Shown here: positions 26,847 to 38,109 of the stretch, in pieces
Position numbering within the stretch: the stretch's first letter is position 1
Layout of the letters: the number at the start of each line of letters is the position of its first letter
Source: Chrysomallon squamiferum
Lineage: Eukaryota > Mollusca > Gastropoda > Neomphalida > Peltospiridae
NCBI GenBank assembly: GCA_012295275.1
Contig: CM022672.1
Location: 2,768,943 to 2,818,942, forward strand
Reading direction: 5' to 3'
Length of the DNA stretch: 50,000 nucleotides
The notes under the pieces: model-generated
What the model saw: only the letters and a program-made list of their open reading frames with translations
Databases searched by the model: none
Told to the model about the DNA's origin: nothing
Position numbers and translations under genes: made by a program

Positions 26847-29800
26847 ATGGATAATGAAAATAATAATTTGGATTATAGAGACTGTCTTTCATTAAGTCTC
26901 AAGCAAGCATATGTAACTATGAACAAATTGAATGCTACCTGCAGAAAAATTTCTGCTGCCAAAGCTATCTTATTAATGAAGCATGACCAAGTGAGACATG
27001 AAACTGACAGTTTGATACGCCGTTTGTCTGCAAAACTTGCTTCTATGCATACTAATCTAGAAAAAGAAATTTTAGATGTTGTAACATGTAAGACACAGTA
27101 TTTGGATAACTGGGAAGAGCATATTTTTGAGAACATCTGCAAGATTGGAGAAGTTTGTATTGAAGCAGAAAATGCTTTGAAAATTGAGAATGAGGCAGTT
27201 GCTCAAAGAAATGCTGTGATTTTGATAAATAAATTGGAAATTCTTAGCCTGAGAGAACTTGATTCTGATGATGATTCATTCTTTGAGAATTCCGTGAACA
27301 TCAGGTTTGTTCCAGGAGTAATTCAAGAGATTATGGAAAAATCCACACTGGGAAGCTTACAGATATCTAATGAAGATAAAAAGGCAGATGTTAGTAAAGT
27401 AAATAAGACATTACAGACATCAGCAGAATACATAAATGGTACACCTTCAGAACTGAAGACTGCAGAAAATCCAAACTTTGCATATGAAGATGAGGAATCA
27501 AACACAAGCAAATCATCCTCAGCAAGATATTTATCACCCAAAAAATTTGCTAGAACAAATTCATTAAGTAAACCATATGGTGTTAAGTTTCCTAAACAAT
27601 TACCTCATGGACGAGGCCGAAGCAGATTCAACTCTGTTTATTATTGGTCAAAAGACAGCAAAACCGTCAAAAAACCAGGTCATTTAGGGCACGTTGACTT
27701 TTCTAAATTCTGTCAGCTGAAGATAACACATTCATCAGATGACCACATTCCCCTTCAAGAGCCAAATACTATAGAGAGCGCTTCGAAGAATGTCAAAAGT
27801 GAGAAAATCGCTTCAGAAAGTGAAAGAAATGAACAGCATGTTGGACAATCCACAAAAACAGTTAGTGAGTCTTCTTCAACAACATCTGATAAATCACAGT
27901 TGAAAGTACAGACCAATTCAGTTTCTGGTTCATTATTTTTTCAGAATAGTCAGTGTGCCGAAAATGAGTCACAGAAATCATCACATCCAGGAAAAGCTTC
28001 ATCACAAACATCAGAATCAATTTCTGGAGTTTCTTCTGCATCTGAAGCCTTTGATGGTGCTGCAGAAATCAAGAAAAAGGAAGATGACAATTGTAATGAA
28101 ACAAAGCCTTTTGCTAACACCAGTAATGTTTCTTCTCAGAAATCTGATGAGCCTTCAAGTTGTTCAGACAGTTTGGAAGACAAAATAATACCACCATTAG
28201 CTGTAATGAACAAAGCAGAAATAACCGTTACTTCACAATCATTTCAGAAGAATGAAGCAAAAGAACAAGATATTTTATCAGCTTCAGCTGTGGAATGTTG
28301 GAATGGTGTTTGGGATAAAAACATCATTCACAAAGTCAAGAATGAACCACAGATAACTTTGCAGAACAGTTCTTCAACCAAAGAAGAACTCAAGACATAC
28401 AGTGAAAATCAGCCTGGAAATCTAACAATCAAACAAGAGCCTGAAAGCGTCATATGTGGAAAGGAAAAGGAAACTGAAGTATTGAATGGAAGTTCAGAAA
28501 AGCAAACTTTATTAGAGGCTTCAAACAAAACTGATTCCAAACTGACTGAGTCCACCACATCTGGATTAATGGAAAACATGTGTGAAAAGACAGCGGAAAT
28601 AAAACAAGAGATGACACTACCAGCTGTTCATTGTGAGGATATTCAGAACAGCATGACTGTTCAAACAACCACTGTGAATAAAGTTGCTGTAAAATCATGT
28701 CCAAATAACTCTATTCCAAATAAAACAAATGAGGTGGTTACTTGCTCAGAGGATGACAGTTCACCAGGAGAAAACAAATTTCTGGAGGCAGACAGCTCAA
28801 GCAGTTTACCATTGTCAGAATCTGATGATAAAGGCATCCTCAGAAATCCATCAAATGCAGAAGTGTCAGAAGACACCATAAAGACAAGTACATCTGACGA
28901 CAAAAGGCAATCTCAAATAGATCTTTCACAACTGATTGGTGAAGAACAGAATCTAAAAGGTGAGTTTGGAATTCATAGTGTTTGTAGATGTTAACAGAAA
29001 CAAGATTAATATATTCTAAATAAAACGTTCTGATTGATAAACTATTATCATATATTATTATTATTATTATTATTATTATTTTTATTATCATCCTCAGATA
29101 TTTTCTGCTCTTTGAACATATTTTTTCAAAATATAATTTTAAATTTCCAGATACTTTTTGTTAATTAATTGTTCTGTATTATATATTTTGATTCTTTTTA
29201 AATTTCCCTAGTGTCTTAATAGTTTTTCAATTTTACTGAAGTCATCCAGCTGAAGCATGTTGCACAAATTGGACTACCAACAAGAGGATACAACCGCAGA
29301 CCACTGTTTCAGTTCCCAATTGGTATAACAAAAAACAGGCATGATGAAGTTATTATCTGTGATACTGGAGCGGCTATCATCAGAGTTTTTAGATACAACT
29401 GTCTGGTTTTTTCAATAGAAGAAGGATTAGTGAGTTTTGATATATATGACTGGCAAAGAGATAGAGAAAAAGTGCGAGAGAGTGTGTGTGTGTGTGTTTG
29501 TATGTGTCAAAAAATCAGTTTAGTTACTGTTTTGTTGCTTTCTGTTTTTTATTATTATTTTAACTATTTTTGCATGGAGGGTGCAAATTCATAATTATTA
29601 CTATTTTTTAATTACTATCGGAGAAGGAAAATTTAATTCAAACACTAATTTACAGTGTTGATGATTAAAAACGAAACAGAAAAAGGCATGCATTTCGAAT
29701 TTCTGTTATGAATAAAAAAAATTGCATTTTATTGATTCAAAAAACATCTAATTTGTACATGTGTACCTGCATTGTAGATATCTGAAATTCAGTTAAAGCA

Positions 29801-31745
29801 GTGATCATCTACATTTATGATAGATTAATAACCATATGCATATGCTCATCCTTTATCAGCACAGAGAGAAATTTGTGCATCCCTCTGCTGTTGTGGTCAA
29901 TGACAATGATGCCATATTTGTGAAAGATGATCGTGCCATCCATGTCTTTGACAGAGATGGAACCCCGCTGGATATCATAGGAATAAATGTACTGAAAAAT
30001 CCATATGGTAAGATGTGAGAGAAAAAATATCTTCATGTAAGATTTACCTTGTTCAATATTTAAAGTTAATTTTAACCTTACTAGTATTAGAATACTAAGT
30101 GATTTAAAAAAAAAAATAAAATAAAAATAAATTAAATGAGTAGTTTAAGCCCATATCTTAAGATTTTTAAAAATCGTTATAATAATAATTAAAAGTAAAA
30201 TGTGATTGACAGTTTTACCTTCAGCAAGTGCTAAGAAAGTTTTTTTAACATAATTTGTCATCTCTGCTCATTAATGAATTTGTGTAGAGGATTTTTTATT
30301 TTTTGCAGGTTCACTATTAGGTGGTGTATTTAATAAGCACTAAATATTTGAACAGTTTCATATTCATTCACAGGACTTGCTATGACCCAGGATGGAAAGC
30401 TGGTTGTACTAGATGTTTGGAAAAAACGGCCAACTCTTTATCTGTTTCATCAGGATGGAAGGATAGCATCATCTCCACTTTTCACTCCACTCATACCTCC
30501 AAAATATGGCTCAAAATGTCGTTTTATCTGCCTCTTTGAAGACAAGTTACTTGTCAGTGACCTGGGTGAATATTTCTGTATAATATTTGTTTTTAAATAT
30601 AAATATTTGTTTCACTGAATAGGTACAATTTTCTGTACTTTTGTTCTGTTAAGTTTCCCAACATTTTTTTTTCCCCACTTATTTTTTTATTTTTAAGCAC
30701 ATATATCAATAAAACTAAATGTTCATACTTTGATGAAACTGAAACATAATTTCAAAGAATAGAACTGTTAAAACAGTTGTGTAAAACAATCATAAAATTT
30801 CTTCTCATTTTGTGAATTTTTTTTTTTTCATGAATAATCATTTGATAACAGCAGAGCAGAACTGATGGACATTTTTTCCCTTGAAAATAATCTTAGAACT
30901 TGTTACAGGTAGATACATGTTTGTCTGAATGATGATATGCTTTCAGTGCTTTGCTTTTTTGATTTAGAATCTGAATGATGTATAGCTGTACATGTTGCTT
31001 ACTGTTAGATATTCTTAATTTTTTTTTTTTTCAGATCTCAAATGCAGTATTTGTGATTGATTTTTAGACTATTCTAGCTAAAAGTTTCATCATTATGTAA
31101 TTTTAAAAGCTACAATGTATTCTTTATATCCTTCATCAGGTCTCAGTTTGATTTACCTTGTTAATCTGGAAGGTAAATTGCTTTCTATATTTGGCTCTTT
31201 TGGTAATGAGCCTGGCTGCTTTAATCAGCCATCTGGCATCACAGTGGATTCTGTAGGAAACTGGGTTGTGGCTGACAGCAAAAACAACCGACTACAGGTT
31301 TTTCATTTCAAATCCACTTCAGAGAGATTTTATTTATTTTTTTATTTATGATTATTATTAGTTTTACTTTTAATTTTTTTTTTTTTTCTTGCTTGCATAA
31401 ATGTCTGATTTTTTTTTTTTTCTGTTTTGTTTCAATTTTTTTTTTTTTTAATATTTTATTTAATTTTAATTTATAAAGTTTGTTGTTAGACTCTGTGGTT
31501 TTACTTACCAGCAGAGATAATTATTTTACTCTGTTAATTTTTATTTTACATTTTATTTTCTACTTTTTTTTTTTTCTTTTTTTTTTTAACTTTAGGTTTT
31601 TACACCAGATGGAAAATTCATGTGTCTAGTGAAGCTGTCACATCCCGTACACCGACCTTCTGATATTCATTTGACCTCTGAAGGACAAATCTATGTTGTC
31701 AACTTTCTCTATCATGTTGTTAGTGTTTATCAAATACAACAATAA
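26847..31745 (+). CDS. TRIM-NHL-like protein without RING/B-box: coiled coil, long disordered linker, NHL propeller
   Basis: Exons: 26847-28959, 29242-29429, 29860-30007, 30374-30565, 31140-31297, 31596-31745. The splice phases agree and the product is 982 aa. The acceptor at 29242 is GAAG, the only in-frame choice. I start at 26847 (AAAATGG context) because the upstream frame is a translated TTA microsatellite. Residues about 15-125 form a helical segment typical of the region after the B-box in TRIM proteins. Residues about 150-700 are Ser/Asn/Lys/Glu-rich and disordered, with four SUMO-type psi-K-x-E motifs (K317, K498, K529, K586). Residues 705-982 are an NHL beta-propeller: FPIGITKNRHDEVIICD, HPSAVVVNDNDAIFVKD, NQPSGITVDSVGNWVVADS and RPSDIHLTSEGQIYVVN are typical NHL blades. 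NHL propellers bind RNA or protein in TRIM2/3/32/71. No RING or B-box is visible upstream, so ubiquitin-ligase activity is not supported. The exact family is unknown. Confidence 0.85.
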
Positions 31746-31746
31746 A
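31741..31746 (+). terminator. AATAAA overlapping the NHL-gene stop codon
   Basis: The TAA stop (31743-31745) lies inside an AATAAA hexamer, which could give a very short 3' UTR. Further AATAAA words near 32004-32012 offer a more ordinary 3' UTR of about 270 nt. Confidence 0.35.
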
Positions 31747-33300
31747 TTATTATTTTGAAGTAATTAGCCTACAGTAAAAAATTAAACTCATTTGAAAATG
31801 AAAATTAAAAAATGGAAATAGTATGTCTTAGTGCTTCAGCTAATCGACATTCGACATTTAAAATGTGACAGATTTGTTATTTCTTGTGCTTTGGTCTTTA
31901 CAGATGTTTTTTGTTTTGTTCTTGCTTGTAATATTTATTTTTCATTTCATTTGTTTGTTAGATTCTGCTGTAGTATTAAGTATTTTATTATTTTTTTCCT
32001 TACTGAAATAAAAATAAATATTTAAACTTTTTTATTGGTATTTTTACTAGTATAATTTATATTTAGAGGAGTGTATTTTTATTTGCTTTAGGTAAAATAT
32101 TTATTTTCATAGTTCCATAATATTACTTTTGTTTTTACTATTATTTCATTATTGATATCATTGTTGTCATTATTACAGTTCAGTGTCATCTTTGCTTCTG
32201 TTACTGTGTGTGTGTGTTTAAATATTTGTTATAATGTCTTCACCAAATATGAACTCACTTTATGCAGCAATACATATTTAGCTAATTCCTATTTTATTTT
32301 GTTAAAGTGGATATTTGAAACTTCACTATTTATAATCTTTATTTACTGGGTCTACATTTCTGTAAACTCTTCTTTTTTATCATTTAGAGCAGGCTCTAAG
32401 GCTCTTGTTAGAGCACACATCCAAGTTGTGATTGGTAGTAGAATCAATCCTCCTTAATTTCAGCTATTTCTTGTATCAACCATAGTTCAACTTGTGTATT
32501 TAGTTCATTTTTTTTTTCGTTGTCATTTTTCTTTTATAGGTATGTGTACTGCTATAAAATATTTTATTTATGTAATGAATTCTTTTTTTCTTTCTTTCTT
32601 TTGTTTTCAGTTTTGAATTCAGAAATAAAATAATTTATTTTTAATTTGTTTTTGTTTTTTAAAATGTTATTTTAATTAAATCGTCTTATTGTATTATCCT
32701 TAAACTTTAAATGTATTGTGCCAATATATTCTAACCTGTAGAATAACAAGATGACAACAACAAAAATACCAACAGAAAACCCAAACAAAAACCCCACAAA
32801 GGTCATGCTCTATATAATATAATAAAGAACAAAATATATATTGGTTTTTGGAAATGGCCACTAATAATAATAATAATAATAAAATTAAGCAGTAACCAGC
32901 CTTGAATCCATCCACTACATACGGTTTCTATTGGATATATTAATATGGACCAATGATGTTTTTAAAAATAAAAATAGGAAACTCATGTTTCACAAGTTGA
33001 ATCTTTTTTGTTTTAACGAAAAAGTGAAAAATTAATTTTTAAATAATTTCCGTATATGGCCGGTTGACAGACCTTTAAATTTTATTTTTCAATTCTCTAT
33101 TGTAAAAATTGGTATCGAGGCAATCATTCAAATAACGTGATCAGTTTGCTTTTTACATATAAATACTACCTCTAATGCATTGAAAATGGAAATAAATATT
33201 ATTTTAAAAAAAGAAACAATTATAATGGTTTCAAATATTGTTTTAGAACTACGTACTCAGAACTGTCCGGTATGGAGTTTTAGCAGAGTAACGTTTCCAC
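31747..33300. other. Intergenic A/T-rich DNA
   Basis: T-rich plus strand, probably including the 3' UTR of the NHL gene at its start. It holds a tRNA-like fragment (see separate entry), short TAA repeats at 32864-32882 and no supported exon. Confidence 0.5.
32388..32453 (+). mobile_element. Degenerate tRNA-derived SINE head (possible)
   Basis: The words GGCTCTTGTTAGAGCA (near 32400-32414) and TAGTAGAATCAATCC (near 32436-32450) resemble a tRNA D-arm/A-box (GGCTCAGTGGTTAGAGCA type) and a T-arm/B-box (GGTTCGAATCC), at about the spacing found in tRNA. Both boxes are mutated and no intact cloverleaf can be drawn. A decayed SINE head is more likely than a tRNA gene. No tail or target-site duplication was identified. 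Confidence 0.35.
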
Positions 33301-33301
33301 A

Positions 33302-33596
33302 TTAAGGCACATAATGAGAATAGTCATCTTCATATTCACGCGCCAGTGTCTGTGAAAATTAATTATTTTATTTTATTTTATTACTATTATTATTATTAAT
33401 TTGATTTTTTGGGGGGGCTTTTATTTACAAAACGGGTACGAGTTTTATGATGTCAAAGTTACCAAAAAAGAATTTATTAATTTTTTAATAGATATTTATT
33501 GATTAAATGACATGTTTCCCATGTAGAATTGATTGCAGTATGAATAAATACGTTTTTAAAAATTTGTAAACACTGGTCGACGTTCGACGCTCCCAT
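33302..33596 (-). CDS. Possible two-exon microprotein gene (30 aa)
   Basis: Minus-strand exons 33596-33552 and 33349-33302 would join in phase 0 (donor GTATTT, acceptor TTTTCACAG) and give about 30 aa, MGASNVDQ...HYVP, ending in TAA. The start codon lies in CAAGATGG, an excellent Kozak context that also matches the YY1 core often found at metazoan promoters. An ETS-type ACTTCCG lies just upstream on the same strand (about 33610-33616). AATAAA occurs at 33086-33081 (minus). The donor is weak and nothing like this protein is known to me. It may be the first exon of a longer gene, or chance. Confidence 0.25.
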
Positions 33597-34163
33597 CTTG
33601 GATTTCAATCGGAAGTTTCGGTGAGCTAACGAATGTTTTTAAACTTCCAAATTCAATTATTTTACGTCTATTTTCTGAACGTTTTATGATTTACACTGAT
33701 AAGGATAAGGATGGTTTTTCTTATTACCAAACCATGATGATCTGCGCTTTTCTGAACTACTTTTTCACCTTAATCAAACTTTTCAAAATGGATTATTTTT
33801 GTACAAATGCGTGCATAATAAACTAAAATTATAATTCGGTATAAGATTAATGTGTTAACTTTTCTAACTGGCAATATTTCCCATGTCAAAACCCAACAGA
33901 AAAGAACATTCCGGTATATTTCGCACTCATTAAATTCTGGAGGCTTTTTCCGGTGACGTTATTTATGGAGTTACTAGTTATCGTTCCTGTTGGTCCTGTT
34001 ATTTGTATTTTGTTTAAAAAACAAACGAACGAACGAACAACAAATACAAAAAAAAAAACATTTGGAATCCATTTCAGAGAGCTGACATTTCGAGAAGTAT
34101 TTTATTTTCATTCGTGCTGTTACTCTGATTTTTAAATATATTTTAATGTTTTATTAATAATAA

Positions 34164-34169
34164 TTTATT
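34164..34169 (-). terminator. Polyadenylation signal for the 705-aa secreted protein gene
   Basis: AATAAA on the minus strand, 72 nt past the stop codon. A second copy is at 34150-34155. Confidence 0.55.
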
Positions 34170-34241
34170 AAATAATTTTCAGTGACGATTAATATACGTT
34201 GAATCAACTGATCATTCTTATATTCTTAATAAGCCTTAATT

Positions 34242-37061
34242 CTAGACTTGCGTGAACACACGAGGTTTAATCATCTTCTCTATCAGACCCAAAAGTTTGC
34301 TGCCGTACGTTGCCATGTTGTGAAGAGATTTCGAGAAAGCATTCCACGTAACTATAAGCATTTTACGATCCCTTAAATGTCTAGCGACTTCTTTCCGAGA
34401 CAAGTTTCTGTTATTTTTCTCTTCTGTTAATGTATTCCGTCTTTGTGATACTGTTATCTCGGATCTGTCTGCCTTCCCGTTTCTCAGGAATCCTGTTGCA
34501 GAGATGCTGGCGTTTGTTTTCCTGTGGATGATATCGGATGGTGCAGTAGTGGTGGTTCTCGTAACAATGCTAGAAGAATAAAAGGGTAAAGGTTGCTCTG
34601 TGTTTGTCAAAACGGCTGCTGGTACTGAAGGTACTTTGGGCTTCATCGTGTTAAATATTTGCTTCTGATCTACTTTTGAAACTGGATGGCGGTTATCCAT
34701 TAAGTTCAGTGTTTCAGATTTAGTTGTTGCTATTTGGGACTGACTGTTAACGTGCACAGATGGAGCTTTTGTCGTATTTTCTGTTTCGGATAAAGACTGG
34801 GGCAAAGGATTTTCTTTATTTCCTGGAACTGAAATGCGTCTTGCTCTTGACGAGCTTTCTGCATTTGTAATAATGGGTACTGGTGCGTTAGCCAGCATAT
34901 TTCTTAATTCGCTTTTATTTTCCATGCGAGGCGGGTGGTTCTTAACAGCTGTTGTTGAGACAGACGATCTTCCCGTCGATGTCACCGCAGGTGTTACTGT
35001 TGAAAGTGAGGGACCACTCAATACCTGTTTGTTATTATTTTTAGAAACTATATCAGATCTGTCAACTTTGCCATCGAAAGGAATTGAGACTGACTGTGGA
35101 TATATCACACTGCTTTTTCCTTCAGTAACCATCTGTTTATTGAATCCAGTATGTCTGTTAGATCGAATGACGGGCAAAAGGCCATTTGATGACTGAAATC
35201 CAATTCTGTTAACAGGAATAATCGACATTTGTGATGGTTTTGCCAACTGTGTTGTCTGGTAAAATGCGGAAGTAGGTATGAGGATATTGCCATTGGTCTT
35301 TGCTCTGTTCATGGAAGGTGACATAAAACCAGATTTTTGCAACCCTGCATTTAAACGGTTATTTATAGTTAGAAATTTTGCAGCGTTATTTGCCGGATTA
35401 AGTCTTATTCTGTTCGTTGCTTTCGGGCTTTTGTTAACTGTAACTGATTTAGATCCGCCATTTGATTCCTGAAAACCAGTTTGAGATTGTCTGAACTGTG
35501 AAATCAAAGGCATGACAATCTGTCTAGATTGCGGAGACAACACTTTGACGATGTTGTTAATTTTGTCAAGAACTGTTCTCGTTTCGAAAGAACCAGACGA
35601 GGCGAGATTTTGTTTTTCGTTCCACAAGCGAGAAAGCTTCATTAACAGGGAGATAACTCTAGTATCAACTGTGTTCGGTTTGACGTCTTTAACCGTCTTC
35701 GACGATCTTTTAGTATTTAGATTCATCTGAACAGCAGCTGACGGAAGTTGGCCGTCCATTTTCGGTAGAGAGTTTTGTAGGTTTGTCTGCAAACCGCCAT
35801 TAGAGGCTGAATTACTCATGAAATTCTTTCCAAATGGTTGTTGATATATGTTGTTTCCAAACTGCCCATTTCGTACGGAGTCTGAAATGAGTTGACTTAA
35901 TATCAGTGGGTTGGTTTTATTGTTAACAAGATTCACAGGAGCCTGCGACTCGGTTAAAGATTCTTCCAACTTTTCCAACAAATGTCTTGGATAGTTTCTA
36001 AGTACTTGGATGTCTGCTATGTCCATTCCTGCCGCCAACGCCGCTTGTGCTTGTCTTCTCACTTCAGGTGACAGCAAAGGAGGCGTTTCGTTTATACTAG
36101 CGACGTCTACTCCTGATACAACTTCGGACGATGCGGTTGTGCCCATCGATTTATTGATGACATTGCCGATTGCTTTACTGCTGAGCAAAGCACTTCCTAA
36201 GACCTTCTTTGCTGATAAGTATGGTGACCAGTTATTCCAAGGAAAATTCGGTAAATTGGTTAGTCTTTGTCGTTTTCGTTGGACATTGTTTGGTAATATT
36301 TGTCCTTGCGTTACAATTAGGAGATACAGAATGAAAATCTGAAAAGTCAAAAGCATTTGTTTAAGTATTTTGAACAATCCCCCGTGAAACAAGGACACGA
36401 TGGCTTAAATGGTTCATCTATACAGCCACCCTATTGTCGCAACTATGAGTCTAGATAACAAAAAGGCTGCATCCGACATCTTATTGTTGAAGTTTCATTA
36501 GCAGACTGGAATCCAAATACAAATAAAACAGTAAGATGGATACAGAGAATGCAGGCATGCTGTTATTTCGTTAGACTGCATTTACTTTGGTATTTCTTTT
36601 ACACATAAATAAGAGATTATTCATTTATTTAGCGATTATCTCTATTAATTGCATTTATTAAACTGCAGATCTTTTGCATTTTCGATCCCCTAATTACAAT
36701 GCCTGGTTCTTAAGTACGCTGTACGGGCAAACAGGTGGCTTATCGACAAAACCCTTTTGTTAATTATAAACCCTTTTAGAATCGTAAGATGAATAATATA
36801 TAAATTTCTCGCATAATATATATATATATTTATATCTGAAAAAACCCAACAAACAAACAAACAAAAAATGTGCACTTTAAATGATATTGCAGGAGAGGAA
36901 TAAGAGATATCTTCTTTTTAACGTTTAAAACTTTCAGTCACTGCTACTAACACCATTACCACCACTGCTATTTACTACTTGTAACGTGGGTTAATATCAT
37001 AACGCTGAGATGGTAATAAAGCAATGTTTTAAATACTTACAACAACAGAGCAATGCATCAT
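34242..37061 (-). CDS. Secreted, cysteine-free, basic low-complexity protein (705 aa, 2 exons)
   Basis: I do not recognise this protein. Exon 1 is 37061-37041 (ATGATGCATTGCTCTGTTGTT, donor GTAAGT). Exon 2 is 36338-34242 (acceptor CTTTTCAG, starts ATTTTC). Joined in phase 0 they give MMHCSVVIFILYLLIVTQG, an ideal signal peptide with cleavage after Gly19. An unspliced start at the Met codon six codons before the exon 2 boundary would also give a hydrophobic leader, so the tiny exon is a prediction. The mature chain begins QILPNN, then RKRQR, a possible furin-type site. It is rich in Asn, Ser, Thr, Gln, Lys and Arg, has no Cys and contains several N-x-S/T sites. Predicted helical islands include LSPEVRRQAQAALAAGMDIA, one around LLEKLEESL, and a C-terminal helix with ATYGSKLLGLIEKMI. 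It sits in tandem with the next gene, which has the same plan. An extracellular structural or scaffold role is inference. Confidence 0.75.
36339..37040 (-). other. Intron of the 705-aa secreted protein gene
   Basis: 702-bp intron between GTAAGT and CTTTTCAG. It contains a short (TA)n at about 36817-36830 and otherwise nothing I recognise. Confidence 0.6.
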
Positions 37062-37840
37062 CGTTATCCTACTGATAATTTCAAACTGAAAAAAACAACA
37101 ACTACGGAGGGCATAATCCCAGAGAATGTTCTTCATGAGTCATGTTATTTCTAAATTTGACATTTATGAGACACACAATTATTTACCTGTCGTTTGTTTT
37201 TTACGTGTTACCTCGTCGTTGATTGATTGTATGTTGTAATATAATCCGGCATGACAACTTTGAATTCCTGAACAATCAGATGACAATAAGAAATATATAT
37301 ATTGTGTGTGCGTGAGTGTGTGGGTATATGGATAGATACAAGATGTATTGAAAAAATATTTCCCTTCTGGTCATAATAAAAATGGAGCTGTTTACAGAAA
37401 ACGAATTTTGTCTTTGTTTTGCAACCGCGCATTTTATAATAAAAAAAAAAAAAAAAAAAAAAATTAAAATTAAAAATATATAATAATACTAAAAATTAAA
37501 AAAAATAAATAAATAAATAAAACAAAACGTAAAAACTAAAAATGGATTTAAGAAAAAAAATCTAAAAAGCATTTAAAAAAAAGAAAAAGAAAGAGATGAC
37601 CTTCAACACCGATGCACGTAACACACAAACAACTCAAACATTACAGATGCCCCTGTCCAATAACCGGATATCGAAAAGTGCTCCCACTAACGCATGCCGC
37701 CTGCCTTTCAGTAGTTGACAATACTGAACAATATGTAAGTATGTTTCCGGATAGTTACAGCGCGGAATTTTGACAGAAATTGTGTTCATATGGGTTTACT
37801 CCGTCCATGCATACGCAAGCCCATACACACATCAAAACTG
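37062..37840 (-). promoter_or_regulatory. Upstream region of the 705-aa gene, with AP-1-like site
   Basis: About 75-80 bp upstream of the predicted start codon is TGAGTCA (37136-37142), a perfect AP-1 consensus. No TATA box is obvious. Further upstream are a poly-A tract (37441-37462) and A-rich DNA. No exon was found between here and the polyadenylation signal of the next gene. Confidence 0.3.
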
Positions 37841-37846
37841 ATTAAT

Positions 37847-37852
37847 TTTATT
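37847..37852 (-). terminator. Polyadenylation signal for the Gln-rich secreted protein gene
   Basis: AATAAA on the minus strand about 260 nt past the stop codon at 38110-38112. It is the first canonical hexamer downstream. Confidence 0.5.
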
Positions 37853-38109
37853 CTGCTATTTGTCTACGTATAATGAAGATTGCTCAGATGTTTTTTTTAA
37901 TTCATTTAAGAACGAGAATAATTTTTACAGAATTGAGTCCAATGCTATCAAATTCAAAATATTTTGTCGTAAGCAAATTTATAAATGTTAAAGAAGAATT
38001 GTTGTGACTTTTAAAATTATATTACAATTTACGAGAACAACTTTCTTAGATGCACACAATACATTATATTACAAAAGAAAAAATAATAACCGTTTCATTA
38101 GTGTCAAAT

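Noticed and set aside
34834-36342. Plus-strand frames opposite the 705-aa protein
   Set aside because: Antisense shadows of the large coding exon.
36339-36398. N-terminal extension of the 705-aa frame to 36398
   Set aside because: That frame begins with a GTG codon, not ATG. The hydrophobic Met start inside it is possible, but the spliced 21-nt exon at 37061-37041 is preferred.
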